DNA of 64,000 nucleotides from Zygnema cylindricum (lineage: Eukaryota > Streptophyta > Zygnematophyceae > Zygnematales > Zygnemataceae), in NCBI GenBank assembly GCA_037447655.1, contig JBBHKE010003155.1, positions 259,333-323,332 of the forward strand, given 5' to 3'. The notes under the pieces were generated by a model. That model made no database searches. It worked only from the letters and a program-made list of their open reading frames with translations, and was not told the DNA's origin. Positions 48,215-62,300 of this stretch are shown in pieces; position 1 is the first letter of the stretch; each line of letters begins with the position of its first letter. The translations under genes were made by a program, and so were the position numbers.

Positions 48215-49736
48215 CAAAAGAATCAGTTCTATAGCAAAGTCGTTCAAACCCTAACTATGGTCCAGCATAGTCCCAAGTTCAGTTGCAGTTTGGTTTCAGC
48301 ATGCGGATGGTTTCAATGAAATGCATGTGAGCCGTACGTAGTACCGTATGGAAAGCCTCGCAACGTAATTGGTTTAGACGGGTGACAATACCGTACTGGT
48401 GTACCACAGTCGTACTGGTGACCGTACTACACTAGTAACGGTGCAAAATCAAATGTAGAACATTGGTGCACACGTGGATAGTTCCACTTGGTGCACTTCA
48501 TGTAAATTTTGCGCCATTGCGACGTATTCGAGAGCGTCGCTTCAGGTCCACGTGGATGTACGACAATTTTGTACCCGCAGAACAAGTCCATCGGACGGCT
48601 GGCGTCCTCTTCCAATAGTTGTTGAGCAAGGCAAGTAGAAAGATTTTTGCGGGCAAAAAAAAGAAAAAAAAGAAAACAAAAAACACATTCAAGGGAGGTG
48701 AAAGGGACATCCATGAGAAAATAAACCTCCTTAAGAAGGTAAGACAACAAAGGATGGGAAGAGAGGCGGTAAGAAAGTCAAAGAAACACACCATTGGTTC
48801 CTTGTTCCCGTATCCCTCTTCCCTCTCTCCCACCCTCCCCCTTTTTTTACTGTCCACTTTTTGAATGCTTGAAAACTAAAGGGTGAAAGGTGAAGGAGGT
48901 AAGGAGATTAAGATGCTTGAGAGAGAGCACGTGACATGGTCCCATAGGGTGTCAGTAGCGAGAAATGGGGAAGTGCCTCGGGTGGAAACTTTGATCGTAG
49001 ATGGAGAGGGAGAGAGGGAGAGAGGGAGGGAGGGAGGGAGAGGGAGAGGGAGGGAGGGAGGGAAAAAAGGAGGGAGGAAAGAAGGGAGGGAGGAAAGAAG
49101 GGAGGGAGGGAGGGAGGGTGTAGGAAAGTAGAAAAATCGCTGTCGAATAGAGATCCATAAAATAAACGAATGGAAGTTTGGTTTTACGAAAGAGGGAGAG
49201 GAGGAGAAGTTTTAGAGGAATCTAAAGCGATTGTGAGGAGGGAGAGGGAGAGTCAGGAGAGTTGTAGCGATATACAATGCTATATTATTCAATATACTTG
49301 AAGAGGGAGAGGGAGAAGGAGAGGAAGAGGGCGAGGAAAAGGAAGAGGGAGAGGGAGAGGAGGGAGAGGGAGAGGGAGAGGGAGAGGAAGAGGGAGAAGG
49401 AGAGGAAGAGGGAGAGGAAGAGAAAGAAGAAGAGGAGAAGGAGAGGGAGAGGAAGAGGAAGAGGGAGAGGAGGGAGAGGAAGAGTTGTAGCAATAGGTAA
49501 CATACGCTTTCAGAAGCTATCAAGAATCCTACCAAATAGTTCTTTATAAGTGCTCACCAAATCGTATACAAGCACCCAAACTTCACAAAGCTCTATCAGA
49601 ATATAGAGCACTATAAACACTGGCAACTCCCATTGTTCCGGTACAATTGACCCGACAACACTCAAGATATAATACTCAGAAGTTTCCCAAAAGTTTGGAT
49701 TCATTAAAATGTTCTTAGTCCTAAGTCTTATACCTG
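48213..49736. other. Intergenic with long purine tracts
   Basis: There are two GAGGGA/GGGAGG purine arrays, at about 49000-49125 and 49295-49485. Open frames over them are poly-RE or poly-SP shadows. No gene is recognised. Confidence 0.6.
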
Positions 49737-50275
49737 TGTTGCGTTGAGAATACAAGTGTACCTGAGAGGTACGTTAAACAACCATGCTAACACTAATCTG
49801 TCAAGCTACCACTGAGCTACCACTGAACTATCGCTGAGCTACCACTAAGCTACCACTATACAATCATCATTACTCAGAATCTATACGTAATAATGTATTA
49901 AATTTTTGGCGGCTAAGTCCTGTGTGATCATCTTATGAATCTCGTCCGTTGACTATATTCGTATCCACCGCAGTTGCTTTGCACTGTACTGAATCACATT
50001 AGGATATCCGCGGCTGCGTTGTCCGTACGGACCATATCAAAGTAATTGCAGCTGCGTTGTCCTGTCTGCATCGCAACTGCGCTGTCTTTACTTTGTCGCA
50101 GCTGCGTTGCTGCATCGCAGTTGCGTTGTCCCACCCGATGTGTGATGTGTATGTGGATGTAAGTACCATTCCACAATACCTTTAATGAGCTTTATGTGAC
50201 GACGCGTGTCCTTGTAGATGTGTCTTCTTGTCATCACTTCAATTCACGGAGATTTAAAGCTTTCCAAAATCAACA
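49737..50275 (-). repeat. Probable 3' LTR of the copia element
   Basis: The interval has TGTTG ... CAACA inverted ends. On the minus strand it follows a purine-rich GGTTTAGGGGTG that could be the polypurine tract. It contains two minisatellites: ACTGAGCTACC units (about 49800-49860) and CAGCTGCGTTG units (about 50010-50130). The matching 5' LTR was not found, so the call rests on ends and position only. Confidence 0.45.
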
Positions 50276-50324
50276 CACCCCTAAACCTTTAGACTCAGTG
50301 TATTAACTCAGCTGTGATCTCACA

Positions 50325-50480
50325 GCCGCGCTGCTGTGATGTCACACTAGCGCAACATGGCAGCGTAGCAACGCAGCATGGCAGCATAGCAGCGCAGCAA
50401 ATCAGCAAGTCACCTAGTCTCACTACACCCTGATTTTGGACTGGCGCAGCATAGCATCATCGTAGTGCAGCAACTCAGCT
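50325..50480. repeat. GCAGCGTAGCA-type minisatellite
   Basis: Irregular repeats of GCAGC(A/G)TAGCA lie between the copia RNase H end and the probable LTR. Confidence 0.65.
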
Positions 50481-52075
50481 ATTCACCCAATCCTACTGCA
50501 TCCCTATAATAGTTCAGGTTGGGAGCAGGGAGAGCTTTAGTAAGCATATCAGCGATCATTCTTACGTTTGGCAAATAGATTAATTTAGTCACCCTTGAGA
50601 ACCCTTTTTCTCTTACAAAGTGTAGTCTTACATCCATGTGTTTACGTTTGAAATGATGACTTGATAACAATGGCAGCCTCGTTATCACACCCGATCACCT
50701 GTGGACCAACCTGCATGTATCCTAGTTCTTGCAACACGGATTTCACCCATAAGATTTCTTTGAGGGCCGAGCTTGCTGCCATATATTCAGACTCCATTGT
50801 TGACTATACTGTAACCTTTTGAAGTTTGCTGCTCCAGCAGCAAGTCCCGTTCCCAATTTGCAAAACGAATCCCGTGGTGGATTTTCGGCTAGGCATGTCG
50901 CCATAGCTTGCATCACTCCATGTTTGCACTTCTCCTTCGCCTAGTGTGAGTTTCAGGTCTTTGGTTCCTGCTAAATATCTTAAGACTCTTCTTGCTGCAT
51001 CAAAGTCAGATTTTCTCGGATTCTCTAGACTTCTACTCAGTACCCCAACTGCTGCAGCGATGTCAGGACGGGTACAGTTCATGAAATATATTAAGCTTCC
51101 CACTATGTGTCTGTAAGGTCTTAGTGTCATAGGATCATTCTCCCCTGACTCTAAATACTCGCTAAAAATGACACCTGGTTCTGTCTCTTCTCCCTCTAAC
51201 TTCTGCCGAAACTGCATTGGAGTTAGACATCCTTTTGCCCCCCGCATTCCGTACTCATCTAACATGTTTCCAATAGCCTCTTTTTGAGTCAATTTTATTA
51301 CTTTCTTATTTCTGTCCCTCTCTACCTAGATACCCAAAATATACTTTGCCTCAACTAGGTCTTTCATCTCAAACCATGAATTTAGAGCAGTTTTGATTTT
51401 GTTAATTTCAGCCATTGATTTGCTAATTAATAGTAAATCATCTATACACACCGCTATATACACTCTTCCATCCTCACCCTTTAGAACGTAGACAGAGTGA
51501 TCAGAGCTTATCCTTTGAAATCCTAGGCTCGTTAAGAATTCATCAAGCTTCAGATTCCATTGCCGGGGCCTGTTTTAGGCCGTACAGAGATTTTAACAAT
51601 TTGCATACTAAGTGCTCTTTTCGTGGTTCTGCATACATTTCAGGCTGCTGCATGTAAATGGTCTCCTCTAGTTCTCTATGCAGAAAGGTTGTTTTCACAT
51701 CCATCTGATGTATTTCCATATCTTCTATAGCAGCTATGGACAACAAAATCCTAACCGGCAGAAATCTTACAACCGGAAAAAACGTTTCTTCAAAATCAAC
51801 TGCCTCCTTTTGATTATACCCCTTTACCACAAGTCTGGCCTTATATCGTTGGCCTTATATCGTTCAATAGTATTATCAAGATTTAACTTCACCTTGAATA
51901 CCCATTTGCTGCCGATCGCTTTTCGGTCTGGAGGAAGGTCCACAAGCTGAAGACGTTCCGTTGCTTATAAGACGTTTTAATTCATGTCTAGAAATGTTTA
52001 TCCATAAGTCTAGACTAATAGGGTAATACTTCAGTATTGTGCCGTGCTTTCGGTTTGGGTTGTCGTGTAGCAATG
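50476..52075 (-). pseudogene. Decayed Ty1/copia pol (reverse transcriptase and RNase H)
   Basis: On the minus strand, in order, are: the RT entry motif (ASP/PPDRKAIG-type block), VVKGYNQKEAVDFEETFFPV, the QMDVKTTFLH block, the YGLKQAP block, a catalytic CIDD in place of the usual YVDD, then PYRHIVGSLIYF, TRPDIAAAVGVLSR, the TWSDASYG and STTGFV blocks of RNase H, and a closing NVRMIADMLTKALP. It is dead. A 14-bp tandem duplication (near 51838-51866) breaks the RT entry, a one-base loss breaks the frame after QAP (near 51560), and stop codons follow near 51330 and 50807. Gag, protease and integrase are absent upstream, so the copy is 5'-truncated. Confidence 0.9.
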
Positions 52076-53362
52076 GCGGTCTTTAGTCAAAATTATAATA
52101 TTTGTGTCTAAATGGACAAGTGGATAATTATGGAGGTTTTTTGGTGGCGCAGGCTCACACGTGTCGCACTATAGTTGGTAATAGTATTTAAGAAACTCCA
52201 TGGCTTTATGAAGTAGCAAATGAAGGAATACGTGGAGGAATAGAGAGTAAAGAAGAGAGGAGAGAGAACATTGTAATTGATGTGAGTTTATCTTTCCGAA
52301 ATGTCTGTCAATGTCATCTCAATGTGATGCAATGTGATTCAATGTGAATGCTTCCACTATTATGAATATTTTGAGGTGAACATTGAGTGAAAAATCAATC
52401 CTTTCTCGTAAAAGATTATTGGAAGAGTTGGGAGTTGACATTAGGTGCTATACCCAACATTATATCGCGGTTTTGTCCAAACGGATGAAACAAACTGTGG
52501 CTAGCATATCGCGATTAAGTGTTTCTTTTCAAAAGAAGAAACACAGTGGAAGTGGTGGTCTACATGACATTGGAACCAATATGTTGACCAAATGACTCAA
52601 CAAGCTGAAGACTGTTTTTTACTGTAATTTGTGCGAATTGGTTTGGCAAGGGTTTTTTGTTTGTTTGGACTGAAGTGGGAGCATTGAGGGGTAAAGCGAG
52701 TGTACTTGTTTGAATAAGATGTCGCGTATAAAGAAGTTGACGTTTCAATGGGTTTTGGGTGTGTGACACTTTGTATTGCTACATTGGTTGCACATTGATG
52801 TTATTGGAGTATCGTTCAAAGCGTGTGGTTTGTCCGTACGTATTGATGGGTTTTGTTGTCAGTTGTGTTTTACGGTAATAGAGAAGTCTTAGTTTGCTCG
52901 TTGATTCAGTAGTTTGGGAGTTGAGATTGGTCGAGGTCTTTTAAGTGACATTGTCATAATGTTCGATTGTACGTCCACCAGTGAAAAAATATTATCGCTA
53001 TCTGGTTTGGACTTTGGTAAATGGTTTGACTAGCAATCAGTTGCATCACTCTCTCTATCTCTCTCATGCTTATTGTTTTGTCTCTTCGCATTCTCTCTAT
53101 CTCTCTCATGCTTATTGTTTTGTCTCTTCGCGCCAGCTGCATCAATAAAACCAAGCTTCTAACATCCTGTTAAGTTCTCAAAAAAAAGTAAAAACCAAAA
53201 TCAGGCTTTGAAGACACAACCCTATGGATTCTGCGTGAGTGCAAAGGTACGGGTAGATTGGCGCACAATTGGGCAGTTTGTGTCTATTTAAACATGGAAG
53301 AAGCGTATGAACGCACTTCATTGGATTGTCTTGCTCGATCACATTGAAAAAAAGAAACTCAC
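52076..53362. other. Intergenic or intronic, no recognised gene
   Basis: A plus frame of 70 codons (52383-52595) and a minus frame of 69 codons (52560-52769) have no motifs I know. The only clear structure is the 42-bp tandem duplication near 53049. No LRR, transmembrane or kinase sequence was seen on either strand. Confidence 0.5.
53049..53133. repeat. 42-bp tandem duplication
   Basis: Two near-identical copies of a 42-bp unit beginning TCTCTCTATCTCTCTCATGC lie head to tail. On the minus strand they give a perfect 14-residue protein repeat, but no gene is supported. Confidence 0.9.
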
Positions 53363-56300
53363 AGATATTGTAAACTATTTAAGTTTCCAATGCTTGATGG
53401 GATTGGACCAAACAATTGGTTGAGATGTAAGTACCTATCACATGCATCCCACAAGTATACCACTGTTAAAAGCCATTTAAACAATCGGGAAAATCTTACT
53501 ACGGTAAAATTCCTTAACATAATAGCTTGTCTTCATGTACTTTTATATCACTTGTATGTCGTCAAATCCATTTTATCCAATCTTGTTAATTTAACATCAA
53601 TGTCTATAAAACACCTATATTGTTTTGCATTTTTTTTACGGAAAATGGAACGTACGTACTTTTCCATCGTGCCTAAACGAAATAAATAATTATTCACATT
53701 AAAAAAATAAGTTGAACTTACAATTCACGAAGGTATATAAGGTTGCCAATACTTGATGGAATTCTTCCCGTCAAAGACATGCCGTAAAAAGACCTTCAAA
53801 AACACAATAGAAGACTTTGATAGAATTTTAGAGCAGTTCCAATTTCAGAAAGTTGTCCTGGAGAACGGTACATATCAACCACCATATCTCCATCAAAATA
53901 AGTTTGCTTCCTACGAAACAAATCTCTTTATACAGGGGATCTTGCCAGCTACACAACAATACAGAAATTGTACATTTTCAATCACTACAGGCGTTGTTAT
54001 ATCAAAGACACATTGACGACAATCTATGACAATGGACCCAGAAAAAGCATGCTTCCACATTTTTCCGGTCGCACCATGGAACGCAACACCGTCCCAAAAT
54101 GATTCATTCAAGGCGATTAGATTTATGTGTTCATCTTGGTCTTAGCTACTAGACGCCACAAAACTCATATTTTTCTGATTTTCTTTAAGGTCTCAACGAC
54201 TGACCACGTCACCGATGTCATCGAGTCGACGGGCACCATGCGTGATGGTTGGCGGATAAGTGTTAATCATAATGGCACTAATTCGGCCACACGTTTTTTT
54301 ATGAACATTCACAAATTAGTGGTATAACATTATTTACGGGAGTGGACTGAAATCTGCACATCCCTCTCTACACTAAATCGGTATACAGATTCTAATTCCG
54401 TACTTACAATAATGACTCTTTTACACTGTTAGCGATAGGCAGTGTAGCTTCAGATGTGAATACAAAAAAGAGGAATACAACAATTGAATCAGATTATCTG
54501 AGAATTTACAATGAGAGGAAGAAAAACAGGCTTACTTCATCTTTGTAATATCAGTGGGAAATCACTTTGAATCATTTTGCATATATCATATTAGCAATCG
54601 TAGAACCACTCGGTTGACTTACAGTATGGAAAGTGATCGAAGGTTACCAATGGATGGCGGTATGCTTCCCGTAAGGTTGTTGGGATATTCAATTACTCTG
54701 ACAACAGAAAAAAACTTGCCAATTTAAGATAACTGATCAAGTCATGAGTGAAGAATTTCACATAAAAATACACATAGCAACAAAATTCAACCTTTGTGGT
54801 TAATGCTAACCAACAATTGGCATGTGTGTTATAGGCGTTTTAACTTACAAGGAACCCAGTTGGACAAGATTTCCAATGTCTTTGGGGATGTAACCTGTAA
54901 AGTAGTTGTTTCGAAGATCCCTGTGATACACATTTCCTCATCAATTGCAAAGATATGCTGGAGATATATATACACAAATTAGACTTTAAGTCTAAGTATC
55001 ATATGGATTACCTTGAAAAAGACATTTATGGTAATGAAATTTTTAGTTTTGGCACTGTTTGCAAAAGTTTATAAGTATCTAAATCCTTTTTTGGAAGATT
55101 TATCATGAAAATAATTATCGACTTTGTTTAGAAATTCTTATTATTTCCTATCTGTTTATTATTTGTATAATGCAAATTTCTTCCACAGTCTTCTTGCCGA
55201 GATATGTAAGTTTGTCTTTCCAAAAAAATATCTTCTTTACATCTTATCCTATGTTGTTGTGAAAAAAAGCCAGCAAAAGTGTACTTGCCCTATATAATTA
55301 AGTTTGAACGTTTACTTCTTTACATTATGTTGAAAGAATAGAAATCAAAGTTAAGGATTGCTATTTAGGGCATACATGTTGGACCAAAGCATCACGTGAG
55401 AAGCATAACTTTCACCACGTATTTTATTAAGGAATGATGTCAAGCTGTAAAATATCTTAAACATCAAAAAGTGTTTCATAGAACTAGGAGACAAGATAAA
55501 TAACTTACAAGTCCCTTAAGTTGGTCATGCTTCCAAATGTGGATGACAATGTACCATCAAAACAATTATTTTGGAGCCACCTGCAAATAGCGGAAATTTC
55601 CAAACGTTGTTATGAACCTGCTAGCTGTTTTGGTTCGAATTTTATTTGAATCAAAGTTCGATTCTAATCAAAAAGAAAAAGCGATAAACCAAGAAATGAT
55701 GCTTTGAGTACAAATTATGTTTTTTGACATTAAAATGGAAAGTGCCATCCGGCAAAGAATCTTACAAGGTTTCCAAATTAACAAGATTTCCCATGGTCTC
55801 GGGAAGTCCTCCTGTTAAGCAGTTATTTTGAAGATACCTGTAAAGCAGTAATAATGATAGGTAAATAAAAAAGGCTTTGGAGTGTCTACAAACATGGGTA
55901 TAAGTAGGATAGTGTCTGGATATACTTTTTTAGTTGCTTTTTTTTATGAGTCAAGAAGGCCTTCTTGACTTGGCTTTACAGAAACTTTTGGAAGGTATGT
56001 TTTCGGGGTGCCAAGGAGAATGGAGCCAAGAGAGACTACTCAAAGCAAGTTTCTCAGTTCACGGATTTTCCAGTCGGTTAGAGCTCCAAGGAACGACTCC
56101 GAACTAATGAAAGGAAATAGGCCGTGCTCCCCACTTGTAAACTCAAAGGGAGGTTATATTCTCCATTGCTTATTGAGGACAGCTCAAGAGAGTAGACAAA
56201 TCCTGAAACTAATTTTTGAATGTATGTGAAGTTGGTGACAGATTGAGAAAAAAAAAATTTGCACATTTTATATTCTCTAGACAGCATGTGATGAAGTGTT

Positions 56301-59300
56301 TGTTACGATTCAATTTGGAGAATCGTGGAATATTGGACGAGCGCGATATTTTGGTTAGCGGTGACGTCACTTAATTGAAATCATACGTTTGGCATTTCGT
56401 GCGCGTACGACGCACAAAAGTAATTGTTCAAAGTTTTGTGGTGCACGGCGCACGAAACGTTATGTTTCTTCTTTTCCTTTCTCGAAGGAGAAAGCCATGC
56501 CTGCCACCATTTCTGCGTGATTTCTTCTTCCCGTGTGCCTTCCTCCAAAAGGCGCCACCTATGTTGTTATCTATCCTGCACCGCACATTTACTATGCAGC
56601 TATTTAAGGCAATTCGTTAAGCTGCAGAATTTATCCAGTTTAAATTATTGTGGGATCAATAGACTGAAAGAGGGAAGAGTGAGGGAAGGGAGAAAGCCTT
56701 GTAAAAAGGCTTCGGCCATTTTTGTTATAAAGATATATTTTTGGCCGATTGTGTGTTTCTTTTATGTGCTTCCGCTATATACCTTCCTTTTGGTGTTTTC
56801 TTTCGGTATTCAGGTGGCCAAAATGCAATAAAAGAATGGCGACCAAACTTCAAAAAAACGACATGCTTGAAGGTTGAGAATACATGTTTTGGAGTAAGAA
56901 AATAAGTGTTTGGCTCGTCACAAATTAATTAAAAAACTCCGGTTCAAGCATCTTTTGAGAGGAATGGTTCCTCCATATCCATGTATCTAATACGTGAGCT
57001 TGTGGATATTGGGCAGTTTAAGAAACACTTACAACGTCCTTAGATTAACCATGTTCCCAAATGTGATTGGCAGTGTTCCGTCCAAGTTATTGTTTAGAAG
57101 CCACCTGCAAAAATGCAGAACATTGTGTTGAAAGACGATTATGAAGAAATGTGGTGTAGGAATCTTCCTATTTACTACTCATGATCATTATTACTGTTTA
57201 AATCCAAAAACTGGACAATCCAAAGAAAAATCCATGCATGGTTTGAAATATATTGTGTTCAAACAAGGACAGCGCAGTGGTTTAAAAAGGATTTCCTCCC
57301 AAACCTGGCCAAAAACAAGATAGGGTGCAAGTTCAGAAATAAAAGAAAAAATAACTTAATCATTGACCAGAAATAAAGAAAAAAGTATTTTTGGATATTC
57401 ATATATTTACCCTAGGTTGAGACCATAACGGGCATCCAAACAAAATAAAAAATTAATAAATTATTTGAACTTACAATCTTTGGAGGTTAGTGAGGTTTCC
57501 GATCGACGAAGGTATTGGTCCCTTCAGTCCGTTGGATTCTAAATTCCTAAAACACATACAAAGAAAACGCAAAATGAAAAATCAGGGCATTTTCCAAGGT
57601 GTTTTTTATTTTTTCTGCTTAACACTAGTAATGGGTAAAATAATGTGGTAAAATGTCCTACCGTAGTATGAAAATCATAAATAATAACGTCTTACAAGCA
57701 AAAGTTGCATTTGCCAAAAGTGTTCAGAATATTTTTTTGGTGAGTTAAACTAACATTGACATACATTGCCTTAACACAAAATTTCAAAAGTGAAATCACT
57801 AAATATTACTATTTCGTTAAAGCTAAATAGAAGATAGAGGAAGAAGAAGAAGTAGAAGATGATGCTAATTCATAACATTATTTCATGTTTCTTCATTTAT
57901 CGTCATTGAAAAGAAGGCAATTTTTTTAAGTAAACTTACATTTCGGTGAGAGAGGTAAGCTTTCCAATTGAAGATGGGATAGGTCCCGTGATTAAATTAT
58001 ATCCGAGACCCCTGAACAGCACAGAAATACAACTTTAGTTTCACAGTCGTTCGCGGCTCGGTCTGCTTTCTCCTGGATAATGCATTGGTTAGGTTTTTCG
58101 GTTTGAATACCGAAAAACGGACAATAGACTTTCCAACTCCAAAATTACATGAGTAGGATTTATTTTTGTGGAGTGCGTACAAAAAAAGATTAGATGCAAC
58201 AACTCTCAGCTTTTAACAAACAAAATAATCCCTTCAAAAAATCGGATTTTAGAAGTTTTTTCTTTTGGAAGTTCCCATCTTAATAGCAAAAAAAAGCTAA
58301 GCTTTGCATCAAAGGAGGTGTTACAGTTTCATTTAAACAATGGTTTTTCTCTCCAAATCTCCAATGTCAAATTATTTTTTTCCAAAATAATTATTTATAA
58401 CCAGTTAAAGTAACGTAATTTCATTTGTTCAATTTAGCAGTTTTCCCCTAAGCTCCGAAGGTACTTACAATGATTCAAGTGCTGTGGCATTTCCAAGGGA
58501 TTCAGGAATTTCGGTAATCCTATTCCAATCGAGCCACCTACGAGAAAAAAATAGTGGACAAATTACAGAGATTACAACAATAAAATGCCCCGTAAGCACT
58601 AAAGCTAGAATTCACAAACCTATTTTTGAGGTTCTAAAACCAGCTAGGTACGAGTGTAGTTTGGCCGCTTCCTGTGGGGTAACTCCAAAATTTGGTGAGG
58701 TAATAGAGGACAAATTATAGAACTTCTGCATTGATATTTTTTTCGTGATAATGGACAGTGTAATGATACAAAATCCCATTATTGAATACCCCAAAAATTA
58801 TTAGCATTGTGATAAATAGAGAAAATATCACGGACAAATACGATTTTAGACATCTTTTCAACCTTTTGGATACAAGCAAAAAACCTCCCCAAAAAAAACG
58901 AATTATCAATGATATTTAAGAAAACAGAAATGAAAAAAAACAGTTATTGTTTCGCAGGTTTTCATGCCGCAGTGTAAAACCAGATACGTCACAACAAAAA
59001 TATGTTTTCGACGGCTTTGAAGCATATATTCCATGATTTTCAAAAATAATCCTCTTTGTATTTTTCATGCGTACTATTGAAGTCATAGAAAAAGTTACTA
59101 TATGTTCAGTTGTGAATCGATTTCATAGGTTCTCACACATTTTAGGTCATTTCCAGCTTTAGTATTGATAAAACAACCGAGTAACATTAGCATGTGATAT
59201 GCTTATAATGGCAAAAGCTTACAAAGTCTTTAGTTTAGAAAGGCGTCGACCGAAATTCGAAGGAATTCCTGTGATTTTGTTTTCACCAATATCACTGTCC

Positions 59301-62300
59301 ACAAAATTGCTCATCGAACACCAAAGCAAGTTTCATCAAAAACAAAAACGAAAACTCATCAAATACCAGAAAAGCTGTTCGTTAAACACCAAAATGTAGG
59401 AGTGAATAAATTTGACTAAATTATGATGTACACATAAAGCAAATCAGCTATATTGAATTTTTCTATCCTTCGACCTTTCTTGTGAATAGACAAGTTTGTT
59501 GGTTTTTTTTATTAATCACCTGAAGCATCATTTCATAACATGACTGATGAGTTACGTAAACACCAGAGTTAACAATTAACACATTCAGTTTCAAATTCCT
59601 TCTTTGTAATGTTCAAGACCCAGCATTTATAAGAAATTGTAGGAGACATTTGAATTTATCCTATGTGTTTTTTTTTCCTTTCGTGTTTTTTATTTGATAA
59701 TTGTTCATTACTCTGTAAAATTTGTTCAGAATTACATTTCAATGAATATTGTCCTTATAGCATGGATAAATTTGGACACCTTTCTATGCATTTCACATGT
59801 ACTTTGTCATATTCACTAAAACTTGTCAATACATCCGTAAATGATGTTTAGAATTGTAGCCTTTTCTCAATCCCGCCTGTTAGGTTTGCTTCAAAGCAGT
59901 TTTTTCAATACTTACATAAACTCAGCGTTAACGAGGTTCCCAAGTTCTGACGGAATTGGTCCAGTGAGCCTATTTTTTCTCAGTTTCCTGAAAAATCAAG
60001 CTCCCAAATATATAAAGAGGCATGCCTAAAAACATTTTCTGATTTCTTTTCAGCAACTTAACCAATTTCTATCACTATGAACCCTAACATATGATTTTCA
60101 CCAACATTTTACGTTTTTATGCATCCAGAAAACAATGCATCGAACAAAATTTCAACTTACAGTGTGGAAAGATTCACAAGGTTGCCAAAGCTCGGTGGTA
60201 TACGGCCAATCATAGAGTTAGAGCTCAAATCTCTGAGTTCCATCCATTGAAAAAAAAAAATCACATATCTAATGAAAATTATGCTTTTTACTACAAGATA
60301 AACCAATTTTGCGAAAAAATAAACTTCAATGGAATTCATGCAAAATATTTCTGAACTTACGTTGGACCTAGTACATTTGTTTTTACGGAGATGAAACTAA
60401 AACATTGGGTCAATTGCAAAAAATATGTACAAATCACCTCCTATTGTACAAATAATCCAAACGATGAAGCGTATAAATAGGAGACGTTTCTTGGTGACTA
60501 CTCACAACACTTGCAAACTGGTAATGCTTCCAAGACCGGGTGTCATCCGTGCATTCGGAAGCCTCTGACTGTCAAAAAAAATTGTAAAATTAATCCATTG
60601 CATGTCTCACTTTGATAACATATTCAAAATCTTACTTCTACAAAGCAAGGGTTTTTCTTATCTGTTTGTGATTTAGTCTTACATGAGTACCAAACATAGC
60701 ACATGTATAAACACATCGTCAAAAGTCACAAATGTCTCATGTACGCTGAATATTTTCGTGAATTTCACTTTGCAATTTTGAAGGATGACATCGTTCATGG
60801 TGTAATTTCTAAATTTGGGTCTCGGCTCCATTGGGTCATAAAGCGCATTTTAGGGTCATAAAACAATCATTTTGAAAAACTCAATGTCCCGTCAGCCTGT
60901 TATGTTACTTTACTTGTAATCTATGGAAAAAAGAACACGATATACTAAAATTTCCTGTGAAAACTCAGAAAAACTTTTAAAACTATCGCAAAAAGGAAAT
61001 CGAATTGTCCAATCTGGGTGTTGACCCCAAAAAATATCGTGACGTGTAAAATAACGAGCGTTTTTAACATACTTTTGTCTTTCCCCTCTTATTTTTATTC
61101 TGTTTGTAATGGCTACGCGACATGTTGTACATGGCCAAAATTATGACCCAGGTCCTGCAAGTGACCCACTAAACCGGTCATCGCGTCAAAATGGCGTTAT
61201 ATGCCCCGAAACGAGCGTTTCATGACCCAATGGAGTCGAGCGTTTGGAAATAAATCGAAACATTGGTAAACAACCTTTCTGGTTTGGTCCTTTGTTAAAG
61301 GGAAGAAAAACTTTGTGTTTGCAAACTTTGACAGCAGAAAAGAAAAAAAAAGCCAAGGAATGCAACAGAAAATAAAAGCTAGACGTTGACAGTTTTAAGC
61401 TTATTCAGGGAGTGAACTGTCCAATTCACATAATGCAAGCTCAGATCACGGAAAAATAACAAAAAACATTAAAAAGGTCAGAGATTTAAAAAAAAGGTAA
61501 AAGTTCAAGTATAAAAAGAGATTACCTCAATTCAATCGCCACAACCTGACCACCTGTGCAGCGAACATACATCCAATCATAGCAATCTTTTCCTGGTCGC
61601 CACGTACGAAAAAGATTTTTGTCCAGTCTTAAATTGGCCTTTTTAAACTCCATCATTGCAGGTACTGCAAGGGCGATAGAATTCTTTATGGAAACTTAAA
61701 AAGTAGGGTTTTTTAAGGCTAAAAGTTAAGTTCCAATTAACCCGGTTTTTACGTAAGCGTTCAAAAAAAAAGCACAAGAATTTTCTAATAAAGAAGACAT
61801 TGCAATATGGACGTTAATGCGAATAAGCAAATAACCACGACTCATCCACGAGCATTGCACTGAGGTAGACCAAAACATTGAAAACAACAAATGTACGATG
61901 AGATCACAATATCTATGATGTGGATGACAAATGTTATAGAGTTCTCCTCAACCCTACGTAATGGAACTCTAAGATTGCATATCCTAAAATTGTCACATGA
62001 ATTCGTAAAAATTGACTGGTAATCGAAGTACATTGAGGGGAATTCCTAGACAACTTCATCTTCAAACCTCCTCCTCGATGATAACAGTAGTATATAGCAA
62101 AAACTTGCAAGACATTGTCTCTCCAAAATCAGAAAAAGAAAGAAAAGAAAAATGGAAAGAATTTTCTTTGTGAAGGTAATTGTCGATTACGTGCATTACA
62201 GTTGTACCGCTATCACGTTAATTTCTCTTTTTGCCTGTTAAATTATTTTTTCTCTTGCACACGTGTCAGATTTTCATTCTGATACCACCAATCGAGAGGT

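Noticed and set aside
60361-60396. 36-bp in-phase exon candidate in the LRR gene
   Set aside because: Skipping it joins the neighbouring exons into a perfect LRR (..LQVL then DLSSNSM..); including it breaks the repeat.
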